A model generated the notes under the pieces. It saw only the letters and a program-made list of their open reading frames with translations. It was not told the DNA's origin and did no database searches. The position numbers and the translations under genes were made by a program. This document shows positions 27,955-36,808 of a stretch of 64,000 bases of DNA, piece after piece. Origin of the DNA: Bradyrhizobium canariense (GTDB taxonomy: Bacteria; Pseudomonadota; Alphaproteobacteria; Rhizobiales; Xanthobacteraceae); assembly GCF_018130465.1 (NCBI RefSeq), contig NZ_JAFCKJ010000011.1, forward strand, positions 124,001 to 188,000. Reading direction: 5' to 3'. Numbering within the stretch: the stretch's first letter is position 1; each line of letters begins with the position of its first letter.

Positions 27955-28800
27955 ATGATTCGGGATCAATCCGCCAGGAAGCCGGCCAAAGACGCGCCAA
28001 AGAAGGCTGCGCCTGAGAACAAGGTTGCGCCCAAGAAAATGGCCAAGGCGCTGCCCGGCAGAAAGGGCGCCATCATCGTCGCCCCAAGCTTCCGCCGCGA
28101 GCGCGCGCTGATCAAGCGCGGCGTCTGGCCGGTGGCGGGTTGCGATGAGGCCGGCCGCGGGCCGCTGGCCGGTCCTGTGGTGGCGGCTGCGGTGATTCTC
28201 GATCCCGACCGCATCCCGCGCGGCATCGACGATTCCAAGCGCCTGACGGCCGAGGAGCGCGAAAGGCTGTTCGACAGGATCTGCGCCACAGCTCAGGTCT
28301 CGGTGGCCGTCGCCTCGCGCTCCCGTATCGACCGCGACAACATCCTGCGTGCCTCGTTGTGGGCGCTGAAGCGCGCCGTGGTGGCGCTGCCGGAGCAGCC
28401 CCGGCACGTCTTCGTCGACGGTCGCGACCGGCTCGACACGGAATGCGATTGCGAGGCGGTGATAGGCGGCGACGGCATCGTCCTGTCGATCGCAGCGGCC
28501 TCGATCGTCGCCAAGGTGACGCGGGACCGCCTGATGTGCGCGCTGGCTCAGGACTGCCCCGGCTACGGTTTCGAGCAGCACAAGGGCTACGCCGTTCCCG
28601 AGCACCTCGACGCGCTCAACCGCCTCGGCCCCACCGTCCACCACCGCACCTTTTTCGCTCCCGTCGCCGCCGCCCGCGCCAAGCACATGCCCTGGACGGT
28701 CGAGCCGGCGCAGGACCTGTTCTCCGTTACCGAGGTGGAGGTGCAGGTGGAAGCAAGCGTGGAAGCCAGCGTGGAAGCCGACGCGTCGGCAAATCTCTAG
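27955..28800 (+). CDS. rnhB: Ribonuclease HII
   Basis: This 281-residue enzyme cuts RNA in RNA-DNA hybrids, including single ribonucleotides. The catalytic D64 and E65 are in [14 protein letters not shown]; further acidic residues are in VFVDGRD and in the conserved [17 protein letters not shown] region. It has a Lys/Ala/Pro-rich N-terminal extension of about 45 residues and a C-terminal tail of VEAS repeats coded by three 12-bp tandem repeats. Both ends are unusual compared with E. coli RNase HII (198 residues). ATG 27955 is the first good start; upstream codons lack homology. Confidence 0.95.
   Translation: MIRDQSARKPAKDAPKKAAPENKVAPKKMAKALPGRKGAIIVAPSFRRERALIKRGVWPVAGCDEAGRGPLAGPVVAAAVILDPDRIPRGIDDSKRLTAEERERLFDRICATAQVSVAVASRSRIDRDNILRASLWALKRAVVALPEQPRHVFVDGRDRLDTECDCEAVIGGDGIVLSIAAASIVAKVTRDRLMCALAQDCPGYGFEQHKGYAVPEHLDALNRLGPTVHHRTFFAPVAAARAKHMPWTVEPAQDLFSVTEVEVQVEASVEASVEADASANL
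28747..28782 (+). repeat. Three 12-bp tandem repeats in the rnhB tail
   Basis: The unit GTGGAAGCAAGC occurs three times with small changes (GTGGAAGCCAGC, GTGGAAGCCGAC), coding [12 protein letters not shown]. It is a simple in-frame expansion that may vary in copy number between strains. Confidence 0.85.
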
Positions 28801-28898
28801 ACGAGACTCGGTTGCCACGACGCGTCACGCCCTTTATCAAAACAGTCGTGAGCGAATAGGGCCGGCTGGACGGGTTGGCTGCATCTATCGGATGTTGC

Positions 28899-30407
28899 AT
28901 GCGGTTTACCTCCCTGGTCATCGAGCTCATTCGCGCCCGGCCGCGGCTGATCGTCTGGATCGCCGTGCTGCTCCAGGCCGCGATGTGGCTGTTCGTGGCG
29001 CTGGTGTTTTATCGCAGCCCGCCCGGCAGCCTCGCGACCTTGCTGGCCTTCGGCCGCGAATACCAGGTCGGCACCGACCTCGGCCCGCCCTTGCCGGTCT
29101 GGCTCGCCGACATCGCCTATCGCGCCGCCGGCGGCCACGTGTTCGGCGTCTACGTCCTGGCCGAGCTCTGCGGGATCGCAACCTTCATCACGCTCTATCA
29201 TCTGTCCCGCGCGGTGGTCGGCCCCCAGCAGGCGGTGCTGGCCGTGCTGCTGACCATGACGCTGCTGGCGTTCTCCTCGCCCGCACTCGACTTCGGCCCC
29301 CTGGTGCTGGCGCGGCCGCTCTGGGCGCTGCTGCTGCTGCATTCCTGGCAGATCATCGGACAGCGCCGCGGCAATGCCTGGTTCGCCTGGTCGATCGAGG
29401 CGGGCCTCTTGCTGCTGACGACACCGGCTGCGATCTACCTGCTGCTGCTGATCATCGTCTTCGCGCTCGCAACCGCGGGCGGCCGACGCACGTTGCGCGC
29501 ACTCGACCCGCTGTTCGCGCTGGTGGTCGTCGCCGTGCTGGCATTGCCCTATGCGGTCTGGCTGATGCGCGCCGAGGCGCTCGTCCTGCCGGCCCTGCCT
29601 GAGGTCGCCGAACTCAATGCCCGCGCGCTGCATGCGGCCTGGCTGCTCGGGGGACTCCTGCTCGGTGCGGCGGCGATCCCGGCGCTGACGGTCCTCAACA
29701 CCGGCCTGTTCGTTCCCAAGAGCGAGGAGGCGCCGATCATCTACCGCCCGCCGGTCGAGCCGCTCGCGCGCAATTTCGTCTATTTCTTCGCGCTGGCGCC
29801 GGCACTCGGCGCGGTGCTGATCTCCGGCCTGCTGGGCCTCGACGCCGTCGTCGGTGGCGCCGGCGTCGTGCTGGTCATGTCGGGGCTTGCCGTGGTCGTG
29901 GCGGCCGGCGATCTCATCGCGATGCGCCGCGCGAGGATGCTGCGGATGGTATGGGCCGCCGCCGTCATGGCGCCCGCCATCGGCGTCGTGCTCGCCGTCC
30001 TGTTCCTGCCGTGGACCGGTGCCAACGAGATCGCGACCTCGATGCCGGCGCGGGCGATTTCGGACTTCTTCGACGAGAGCTTTGCCCGCCGCACCAATCA
30101 TCGCCTGCGCGCGGTCGCCGGCGAGACCCAGCTTGCGAGCTTGATCACGCTGCATTCCGGCCGGCCGCATCTCTTCATCGATGCCGAGCCCGCGCGTACG
30201 CCTTGGATGAATCAAGCCAAATTCAGCGAGACCGGCGGCGTCGTGGTCTGGCGCGCCTCCGATACCGCCGGCACGCCGCCGCCGGAAATCCTCGCGCGCT
30301 TTCCCGGCATCGTCCCGGAAGTCCCGCGCGCCTTCGAATGGCTGGTGACCGGACGCCAGCAGCTGCTGCGCATCGGCTGGGCCATCGTGCGGCCGAAGGG
30401 ATCCTAA
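28899..30407 (+). CDS. GT39-like polytopic glycosyltransferase
   Basis: This 502-residue protein has about ten to twelve membrane spans in its first 370 residues and a soluble C-terminal domain. The first loop reads VGTDLGPPLPVWLADIAYR, which corresponds to the acidic substrate loop plus the PPL/W motif of the ArnT/PMT superfamily (GT39/GT83). These enzymes move sugars from lipid carriers to lipids or proteins at the outer face of the inner membrane. The donor and acceptor are unknown. ATG 28899 gives the basic MRFTSLVIEL start. A small membrane protein gene follows after 23 bases, probably in the same operon. Confidence 0.82.
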   Translation: MRFTSLVIELIRARPRLIVWIAVLLQAAMWLFVALVFYRSPPGSLATLLAFGREYQVGTDLGPPLPVWLADIAYRAAGGHVFGVYVLAELCGIATFITLYHLSRAVVGPQQAVLAVLLTMTLLAFSSPALDFGPLVLARPLWALLLLHSWQIIGQRRGNAWFAWSIEAGLLLLTTPAAIYLLLLIIVFALATAGGRRTLRALDPLFALVVVAVLALPYAVWLMRAEALVLPALPEVAELNARALHAAWLLGGLLLGAAAIPALTVLNTGLFVPKSEEAPIIYRPPVEPLARNFVYFFALAPALGAVLISGLLGLDAVVGGAGVVLVMSGLAVVVAAGDLIAMRRARMLRMVWAAAVMAPAIGVVLAVLFLPWTGANEIATSMPARAISDFFDESFARRTNHRLRAVAGETQLASLITLHSGRPHLFIDAEPARTPWMNQAKFSETGGVVVWRASDTAGTPPPEILARFPGIVPEVPRAFEWLVTGRQQLLRIGWAIVRPKGS

Positions 30408-30430
30408 ATCGGAAAGATCAGGGGCTTCAG

Positions 30431-31036
30431 ATGGATTTGAATCCGCCGATCGGCTCGGAGATATCGATCAGGCAGGATGGCGCCGGCCCGGTCATCGTGG
30501 TTCCCGCGAAGGGGGCTCCGTCACGCTATTTCGGCGGCGTGTTTCTTATATTTTGGCTCGGCGGCTGGGCGTTCGGCTTCAAGTCGGCGCTGACCACGCT
30601 CCTGTCCGGGCAGGGCAACGCCTTCATCGTCTTCTGGCTTGGCGCCTGGACTGTCGGCGGCATCCTGGCAGCCTACAGCGTGTTTCGAATATTTCGACCC
30701 GGCGTGCCCGAGACGTTCGTCCTGAGACGCAACGGTATCGACTATGATTCCGGAATTCCGCCGCTTGAGCTCAATTCCTATCGGAGGGGCTCCAGCTTGA
30801 ATTCCTGGAGGTCGATCTTTTCGAAGCGGCTCCAGACCGAGCTTGGCCGGCAACAGCTTCAGTCCTTGCGCCTGCGCGAAACGGAAGCGGGCAACCGCCT
30901 GACCGTCGATGTGGACGCCAAGCGCGTCGATCTCGCTTCGCAGGCAAGCGAGGTCGAGCGTGAATGGCTGGCTCGGTTGCTGGCGAACCGCTATGCGCTT
31001 CCGCAGGTCATGCCGGGGGTGGCGGACAGGACCTGA
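30431..31036 (+). CDS. Hypothetical membrane protein downstream of the GT39-like gene
   Basis: This 201-residue protein has two membrane spans (about residues 33-53 and 63-83: YFGGVFLIFWLGGWAFGF and AFIVFWLGAWTVGGILAAYS) and a soluble C-terminal domain. The latter (VPETFVLRRNGIDYDSG...) looks like a PH-like beta domain, but I cannot name the family. Start at ATG 30431 after AGGGGC. It is on the same strand as, and 23 bp from, the GT39-like gene. Its stop lies six bases before the stop of the convergent uracil-DNA glycosylase gene. Confidence 0.75.
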   Translation: MDLNPPIGSEISIRQDGAGPVIVVPAKGAPSRYFGGVFLIFWLGGWAFGFKSALTTLLSGQGNAFIVFWLGAWTVGGILAAYSVFRIFRPGVPETFVLRRNGIDYDSGIPPLELNSYRRGSSLNSWRSIFSKRLQTELGRQQLQSLRLRETEAGNRLTVDVDAKRVDLASQASEVEREWLARLLANRYALPQVMPGVADRT

Positions 31037-31042
31037 CAGACG

Positions 31043-31849
31043 TCAGCCGGCCAGCACCTTCGCGATCGCGCGCAGGTCCTGCCAGGCCAGCCGCTTATAC
31101 GACGGCGAGCGCAACAGATAGGCGGGGTGGAAGGTCGGCAGCGCGCGGATGGTGCGCCCGCCCGTCTCGTAGTCGAACCAGCGGCCGCGGGTGCGCATGA
31201 TGCCTTCGCGGGTCGACAGCAGGGTCTGCGTCGAGGGATTGCCGAGCGTCACCAGCACATCCGGATTCACCAGCTCGATCTGGCGCTGGATGAAGGGCAG
31301 GCAGATTTGCGTCTCCTGCGGCGTCGGCGTGCGGTTGCCGGGCGGCCGCCAGGGGATCACGTTGGCGATGTAGGCGGTGGTGCGGTTGAGGCCTATGGCT
31401 CCTATCATCAAATCGAGCAGCTTGCCGCTGCGCCCGACGAAGGGCAGGCCCTCGATGTCCTCGTCGCGACCCGGCGCCTCGCCGACGAACATGATGCGCG
31501 CCTGCGGATTGCCGTCGGCGAAGACCAGCCGTGTCGCCGTATGCTTCAGCGCGCAGCCGTTAAAGCTCTGCATCAACTCGCGCAGCGCCTCCAAGGTCGG
31601 CGCGGTGCGTGCGGCCTCGCGCGCCGAGGCAATCGCGATGTCGGGCGCGGGCGCGGCCTCGCCGCGGATGACCGCGGGAGCAGCAACCGGCCGTGGCGCC
31701 TCGACCGGAGGTGCGGCGCGCGGGGCCGGGGGCGGAGCGTCCACTTCCGCCAGGCGGTCTATCGGTTCCTCCGCGAGCGCGCAGTCGACACCGGCCTCCA
31801 GATAGAAGGCGAGCAGCTCTCGGACGGTGGGTGCGGGTTCGGGGATCAT
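31043..31849 (-). CDS. Uracil-DNA glycosylase, family 4-like without the full Fe-S ligand set
   Basis: This 268-residue protein removes uracil from DNA. It has a Pro/Ala-rich linker (residues about 38-75), then the UDG domain with motif 1 VGEAPGRDED (122-131) and motif 2 TFHPAYLLRSP (about 239-249). Classical family 4 enzymes bind 4Fe-4S with C-x2-C near the domain start and with a Cys in KCRPPGNR. Here those places read C99-A-L-K102 and P166-W167-RPPGNR, so only C99 and C183 of the four remain. I infer that no normal cluster is bound. It is divergent from the ETF-QO gene. Confidence 0.88.
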   Translation of the reverse strand: MIPEPAPTVRELLAFYLEAGVDCALAEEPIDRLAEVDAPPPAPRAAPPVEAPRPVAAPAVIRGEAAPAPDIAIASAREAARTAPTLEALRELMQSFNGCALKHTATRLVFADGNPQARIMFVGEAPGRDEDIEGLPFVGRSGKLLDLMIGAIGLNRTTAYIANVIPWRPPGNRTPTPQETQICLPFIQRQIELVNPDVLVTLGNPSTQTLLSTREGIMRTRGRWFDYETGGRTIRALPTFHPAYLLRSPSYKRLAWQDLRAIAKVLAG

Positions 31850-31985
31850 TTGGAAAGTCGGACTTTTATATCAGTTTGGGGCGCCTTGCACCCCGGCGAA
31901 ACGCATTTCCGAGGTTGTCCTACCCGGAAAAATCGGAAACAAGAGGGCGCAATCGACCAAGGACCGTCTCAAGGGCTGAGATCAG

Positions 31986-33647
31986 ATGAGCACCGAAGAA
32001 CTTCCCCCGCGCGAATCCATGGAATTCGACGTCGTCATCGTCGGCGCCGGCCCCTCGGGCCTGTCGGCCGCGATCCGGCTGAAGCAGATCAATGCCTATC
32101 TCAATGTCGTCGTGGTGGAGAAGGGCTCCGAGGTCGGTGCGCACATTCTCTCCGGCGCCGTGATCGACCCGGCCGGGCTCGACAAGCTCGTTCCCGACTG
32201 GCGCGAGGATTCCGATTGCCCGCTGAAGACGCAGGTCAAGGAGGATCGCTTCTTCTGGATGACGGGCGGCGGCGCGATCAGGCTGCCGAACTTCATGATG
32301 CCGCCGCTGATGGACAACCATCACTGCTATATCGGCTCGCTCGGTAATGTCTGCCGTTGGCTCGCGCGCAAGGCAGAGGCCCTCGGCGTCGAGATCTATC
32401 CGGGCTTTGCCGCCGCCGAAGTGCTCTATGACGAGCAGGGCGCGGTGAAGGGCATCGCCACCGGCGACATGGGCATCGGCCGGGACGGCAAGCCGAAGGA
32501 CTCCTTTACCCGTGGCATGGAATTGCTCGGCAAGTACACGCTGTTCGCCGAAGGCGCGCGCGGCAGCCTGACCAAGCAGCTCATCGCGAAGTTCGCGCTG
32601 GATGCCAACAGCGAGCCGGCGAAGTTCGGCATCGGGTTGAAGGAAGTCTGGCAGATCGATCCCGCCAAGCACCAGAAGGGCATGATCCAGCATTCGTTCG
32701 GCTGGCCGCTCGACCTGAAGACCGGCGGCGGCTCGTTCCTCTACCACTACGACGACAATCTCGTTGCCGTCGGCTTCGTCGTGCATCTCAACTACGACGA
32801 TCCGTATCTGTCGCCGTTCGACGAATTCCAGCGCTTCAAGACCCATCCCTCGATCCGCGGCACCTTCGAGGGCGCCAAGCGGCTCGCCTATGGCGCGCGC
32901 GCCATCACCGAGGGCGGCTATCAGTCGGTGCCAAAACTCAGCTTCCCCGGCGGCGCGCTGATGGGCTGCGCGGCAGGCTTCGTCAACGTTCCCCGCATCA
33001 AGGGCGTGCACAATGCGATGGGCACCGGCATGCTTGCCGCCGAGCACGTCGCGGCTGCGCTTGCCGCGGAGCGTGCCAACGACGAGATCGTCGATTACGA
33101 GAACGCCTGGCGCTCTTCGTCGGTCGGCAAGGATCTGTTTCTGGTCCGCAACGTCAAGCCGCTGTGGTCGAAGTTCGGCACCGTGCTCGGCGTTGCGCTC
33201 GGCGGCTTCGACATGTGGTGCAACACGCTGTTCGGCGGCTCGCTGTTTGGCACCCAGTCGCACGCCAAGCCCGATCGCGCGACGCTCGATCCGGCCAAGA
33301 CCCACGCGCCCAAGAACTACCCGAAGCCGGACGGCAAGATTTCCTTCGACAAGCTCTCGTCAGTGTTTCTGTCCAATACCAATCATGAGGAGGACCAGCC
33401 GGTCCATCTCAAGGTCACGGACATGAGCCTCCAGAAGACCTCGGAGCACGACGTGTTCGCCGGTCCCTCGAATCGCTATTGCCCGGCCGGCGTCTATGAG
33501 TGGGTCGAGGAGGGAGCGAGTCCGCGCTACCAGATCAACGCCCAGAATTGCGTCCACTGCAAAACCTGCGACGTGAAGGATCCCAACGGCAACATCACCT
33601 GGGTTCCGCCAGAGGGCGGCGGCGGCCCGAACTACGAGGCGATGTAA
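31986..33647 (+). CDS. Electron transfer flavoprotein-ubiquinone oxidoreductase
   Basis: This 553-residue enzyme passes electrons from reduced ETF to ubiquinone at the inner membrane. The FAD motif VIVGAGPSGLSAAIRL is at the N-terminus. The ubiquinone and membrane-binding region lies in the middle. The C-terminal domain carries the 4Fe-4S cysteines in RYCPAGVYEW and NCVHCKTCDVKDPNGNI. Length and motifs agree with mitochondrial ETF-QO. It links fatty-acid and amino-acid dehydrogenation to respiration. The etfAB genes are not in this window. Confidence 0.97.
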   Translation: MSTEELPPRESMEFDVVIVGAGPSGLSAAIRLKQINAYLNVVVVEKGSEVGAHILSGAVIDPAGLDKLVPDWREDSDCPLKTQVKEDRFFWMTGGGAIRLPNFMMPPLMDNHHCYIGSLGNVCRWLARKAEALGVEIYPGFAAAEVLYDEQGAVKGIATGDMGIGRDGKPKDSFTRGMELLGKYTLFAEGARGSLTKQLIAKFALDANSEPAKFGIGLKEVWQIDPAKHQKGMIQHSFGWPLDLKTGGGSFLYHYDDNLVAVGFVVHLNYDDPYLSPFDEFQRFKTHPSIRGTFEGAKRLAYGARAITEGGYQSVPKLSFPGGALMGCAAGFVNVPRIKGVHNAMGTGMLAAEHVAAALAAERANDEIVDYENAWRSSSVGKDLFLVRNVKPLWSKFGTVLGVALGGFDMWCNTLFGGSLFGTQSHAKPDRATLDPAKTHAPKNYPKPDGKISFDKLSSVFLSNTNHEEDQPVHLKVTDMSLQKTSEHDVFAGPSNRYCPAGVYEWVEEGASPRYQINAQNCVHCKTCDVKDPNGNITWVPPEGGGGPNYEAM

Positions 33648-33979
33648 GCGGGGGTCACCGATCCATGTGACCAGAGCCGAATGTGACCAAAATTGCGTGA
33701 CCTTGGCCCTGGGACGCACGTTCGCGTGAGAACCTGGCCACGGTCGCGGTCCGTGGCCACGATACGGCCATACTAGCGGCGTCTTGGGGCGCTCTTGACC
33801 GGTCACTTGGCCGATTTGGGGCGTGCGGAGGGGATCGCCCGGCCCGAATCCTTGCGGTGAAGCGCCAAAAGCGGCATTGTCCGACCCGACGGTTCCGGGT
33901 CACCATGCCACCGGCCGCGTTCGCATGCGATACGGTCTTTGCTGCAAACCCAGGCACTACCAACTCAAGGCGAGCCCTG
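33648..33979. promoter_or_regulatory. Upstream region of the TPR gene with a GTGACC cluster and a hairpin
   Basis: This 332-bp gap has GTGACC at 33667, 33683 and 33697 and the complementary GGTCAC at 33653, 33801 and 33898; TGACCGGTCA at 33796-33805 is a full palindrome. A perfect 9-bp stem TGGCCACGG/CCGTGGCCA with a 7-base loop is at 33735-33759 and could end the ETF-QO transcript, although there is no T-run. No gene is supported here. Confidence 0.5.
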
Positions 33980-35782
33980 ATGCTTTCAAATCGTTTCAAC
34001 CGCTGGACTGTTGCCGCCATCGCCCTCATGGGCACAGCGATCGCGACGGTCCCCGGGGCGGTCCTGGCGCAGACGCCGGATCATCCTTCCGACACGGCGG
34101 CGCAGTTTCCGACCCGAAACGATCTGAAGGCGCTGACCACCTCCGGCAGCTATCTCGCGGCCCGCCACGCCAGCGTCGAGCGCGATGCGACCTCCGCCGC
34201 CGCGTTCTATCGCTCGGCCCTGCGCACCGACCCCAAGAACAACGAGCTGCTCGACCGCGCCTTCATCTCCTCGGTTGCCGACGGTGACATCGACGAAGCC
34301 GTCAAGCTCGCCGAGCGCATCCTGACCATCGACAAGACCAACCGCGTTGCGCGCCTCGTCGTCGGCGTGCACGATCTCAAGTTCAAGAAGTACGCGACCG
34401 CGCAGACCAACATCAACCAGTCGATCCGCGGTCCGATCACCGATCTCGTCGCCACGCTGCTGTCGGGCTGGGCCGCCTATGGTGCGGGCGACGCCAAGGG
34501 CGGTGTCGCCACCATCGACAAGCTGGCCGGTCCGGAATGGTATCCGCTGTTCAAGGACCTCCACGCCGGCATGATCCTCGAGCTCTCCGGCAAGGAGAAG
34601 GACGCGGGTACCCGGTTCGAGCGCGCCTACAAGCTCGACGATTCCATGCTGCGCGTCACCGAGGCCTATGCGCGCTGGCTGTCGCGCAACAAGGACTCGG
34701 CCGCCGCGACCACCGTCTACCAGGCTTTCGACAAGAAGCTCGCCCGCCACCCGTTGATCGTGGAAGGGCTGCGCGACACCAAGGCCGGCAAGAAGATGCC
34801 GCCGCTGGTCGATAGCGCGCAAGCCGGCGCCGCCGAAGCGCTCTACGGCATCGGCGCCACGCTGACCCGCCGCGGTGGCGAGGATCTGGCGCTGGTCTAT
34901 CTCCAGCTCTCGCTCTACCTCCAGCCAACCCATCCCCTGGCGCTGCTCTCGCTCGCCGATCTCTATGAATCGGTGAAGCGGCCGCAGATGGCGATCAAGG
35001 TCTATGAGCGGGTGCCGTCGTCCTCGCCGCTCAAGCGCAACGCCCAGATTCAGCTCGCCATCGATCTGGATTCCGCCGACCGCACCGACGAGGCGATCAA
35101 GATCCTCAAGGGCGTCACCACTGAGGATTCCAAGGATCTCGAAGCCATCATGGCGCTCGGCAACATCGAGCGCGGCCGCAAGAAGTTTGGCGAATGCGGC
35201 GCGACCTATTCGCAAGGCGTCGACGTGCTGCCGGCCGGCAACGACAAGGCCAACAGCGTCTGGTACTATTATCGCGGCATCTGCGAGGAGCGCTCCAAGC
35301 AGTGGAGCAAGGCCGAAGCCGACATGAAGAAGGCGCTCGAGCTGCAGCCCGACCAGCCGCACGTCCTCAACTATCTCGGCTATTCCTGGATCGACCAGGG
35401 CGTCAATCTCGACGAGGGCATGAAGATGATCAAGCGGGCGGTCGAGCAGCGCCCGGACGACGGCTACATCGTCGACTCCCTTGGCTGGGCCTATTACCGC
35501 ATCGGCAATTACGAGGACGCGGTGAAGAACCTCGAGCGCGCCATTGACCTCAAGCCCGAGGATCCCACCATCAACGATCACCTTGGCGACGCCTATTGGC
35601 GCGTCGGCCGCACGCTGGAAGCCAAGTTCCAGTGGGCCCACGCCCGCGATCTCAAGCCCGAAGCGGATGAGCTTCCGAAGATCGAGGCCAAGATTGCAAA
35701 TGGTATGACCGACGACAATTCGAACTCCTCGGCTGCGCAGGCGGAGAAGGAGAAGAAGAAGGACGACGGCAAGGGCGGCTGA
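33980..35782 (+). CDS. Exported tetratricopeptide-repeat protein
   Basis: This 600-residue protein begins with a signal peptide (MLSNRFNRWTVAAIALMGTAIA, cleavage likely after VLAQ near 31; given here in part as RWTVAAIALMGTAI). It then consists of tetratricopeptide repeats, the clearest at about 390-560 with phrases like YYYRGICEERSKQWSKAEAD and VDSLGWAYYRIGNYEDAVK. The tail is Lys/Glu-rich and disordered. TPR proteins are scaffolds; the partner is unknown. It resembles the periplasmic or outer-membrane-associated TPR proteins next to ispE in Bradyrhizobium. The start ATG 33980 gives a proper signal peptide. ispE follows after 28 bases. Confidence 0.9.
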   Translation: MLSNRFNRWTVAAIALMGTAIATVPGAVLAQTPDHPSDTAAQFPTRNDLKALTTSGSYLAARHASVERDATSAAAFYRSALRTDPKNNELLDRAFISSVADGDIDEAVKLAERILTIDKTNRVARLVVGVHDLKFKKYATAQTNINQSIRGPITDLVATLLSGWAAYGAGDAKGGVATIDKLAGPEWYPLFKDLHAGMILELSGKEKDAGTRFERAYKLDDSMLRVTEAYARWLSRNKDSAAATTVYQAFDKKLARHPLIVEGLRDTKAGKKMPPLVDSAQAGAAEALYGIGATLTRRGGEDLALVYLQLSLYLQPTHPLALLSLADLYESVKRPQMAIKVYERVPSSSPLKRNAQIQLAIDLDSADRTDEAIKILKGVTTEDSKDLEAIMALGNIERGRKKFGECGATYSQGVDVLPAGNDKANSVWYYYRGICEERSKQWSKAEADMKKALELQPDQPHVLNYLGYSWIDQGVNLDEGMKMIKRAVEQRPDDGYIVDSLGWAYYRIGNYEDAVKNLERAIDLKPEDPTINDHLGDAYWRVGRTLEAKFQWAHARDLKPEADELPKIEAKIANGMTDDNSNSSAAQAEKEKKKDDGKGG

Positions 35783-35810
35783 GTGAGTTGAAGTTGGGGG
35801 CGTGTCGTCA

Positions 35811-36695
35811 ATGCCGGCGTTGATTGAAGAAGGGCGCGCGAAGGTCAATCTGAGCCTTCGCGTGGTAGGCCGTCGTGCCGACGGCTATCATGATCTCGAA
35901 AGCGTGGTCGCCTTTGCCGACTGCGCCGATCGGCTCACGCTGGAGCCCGGCGGCGAGCTGAAGCTCACCACGACGGGGCCGCTCGCGGCGGCCTGCGGCG
36001 ATATGGCCGACAACCTCGTGTTCAAGGCGGCCACGCTCCTGGCCGAAGCCGTGCCGAACCTGAAGCTGGGCGCCTTCGCGCTCGACAAGGTGCTTCCCGT
36101 CGCGGCCGGCATCGGCGGCGGCTCGGCCGACGCCGCGGCGGCGCTGCGGTTGCTGGCGCGTCTCAATAATTTGTCGCTCGACGAGCCGCGGCTGCAGAAG
36201 GTTGCGCTTGCGACCGGCGCCGACGTGCCGGTGTGTCTGTTCTCGCGTGCCTGCGACATGACCGGCGTCGGCGAGCAGCTGCTGCCCCTGATGCTGCCGA
36301 GCATGCCCTGCGTGATGGTCAACCCGCGCGTGCCGGTCGCGACCAAGGATGTGTTCCAGGCGCTGGGCTTGCGCAACGGCGAACTCCTGGTCGGCGCCAC
36401 CTCCGTCCTCAATGCCCCGGCCTGGCCGGACGAGGGCGCCTCCATTGCCGATTGGGTCGACACTCTCGAGACCGTCGCCAACGATCTCGAAGCCCCCGCG
36501 ATGCGCATCGAGCCGGTGATCGGCGACGTGCTGGAAGCCTTGCGTGGCTCCGCCGGGGTCAAGCTCGCCCGCATGTCCGGCTCGGGTGCGACGTGCTTTG
36601 CGATCTATAGTGCGTCTGCCGAGGCGCATGCCGCCGCCGAGAAGATCCGCAGGGATCATTCCGGCTGGTGGGTGCACGCGGGGACGCTTAGCTAG
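35811..36695 (+). CDS. ispE: 4-diphosphocytidyl-2-C-methyl-D-erythritol kinase
   Basis: This 294-residue GHMP kinase performs the ATP-dependent fourth step of the MEP isoprenoid pathway. It starts with the substrate motif EGRAKVNLSLRVVGRRADGYH, which includes the lysine and the HxL/YH region, and has the ATP loop PVAAGIGGGSADAAAALR (about 96-113) and the C-terminal MSGSGATCFAIY. ATG 35811 is preferred over GTG 35802. It lies 28 bp after the TPR gene. The sequence following its stop is a palindromic repeat that separates it from the convergent hydrolase gene. Confidence 0.96.
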   Translation: MPALIEEGRAKVNLSLRVVGRRADGYHDLESVVAFADCADRLTLEPGGELKLTTTGPLAAACGDMADNLVFKAATLLAEAVPNLKLGAFALDKVLPVAAGIGGGSADAAAALRLLARLNNLSLDEPRLQKVALATGADVPVCLFSRACDMTGVGEQLLPLMLPSMPCVMVNPRVPVATKDVFQALGLRNGELLVGATSVLNAPAWPDEGASIADWVDTLETVANDLEAPAMRIEPVIGDVLEALRGSAGVKLARMSGSGATCFAIYSASAEAHAAAEKIRRDHSGWWVHAGTLS

Positions 36696-36717
36696 GTATT
36701 TCCCCGACGACGGTGCC

Positions 36718-36798
36718 GTAGCCCGGATGGAGCGAAGCGCAATCCGGGATGGTTCGGCTGCGGCGGTCCCGGATTACGCTACGCTCCATCCGGGCTAC
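36718..36798. repeat. Palindromic intergenic repeat, family D
   Basis: An 81-bp inverted repeat: GTAGCCCGGATGGAGCGAAG at one end and the complement GCTCCATCCGGGCTAC at the other, with inner AATCCGGGA / TCCCGGATT arms. It lies between the convergent ispE and hydrolase genes, so it may be a bidirectional terminator. Confidence 0.9.
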
Positions 36799-36808
36799 AG
36801 CCGTTGAG

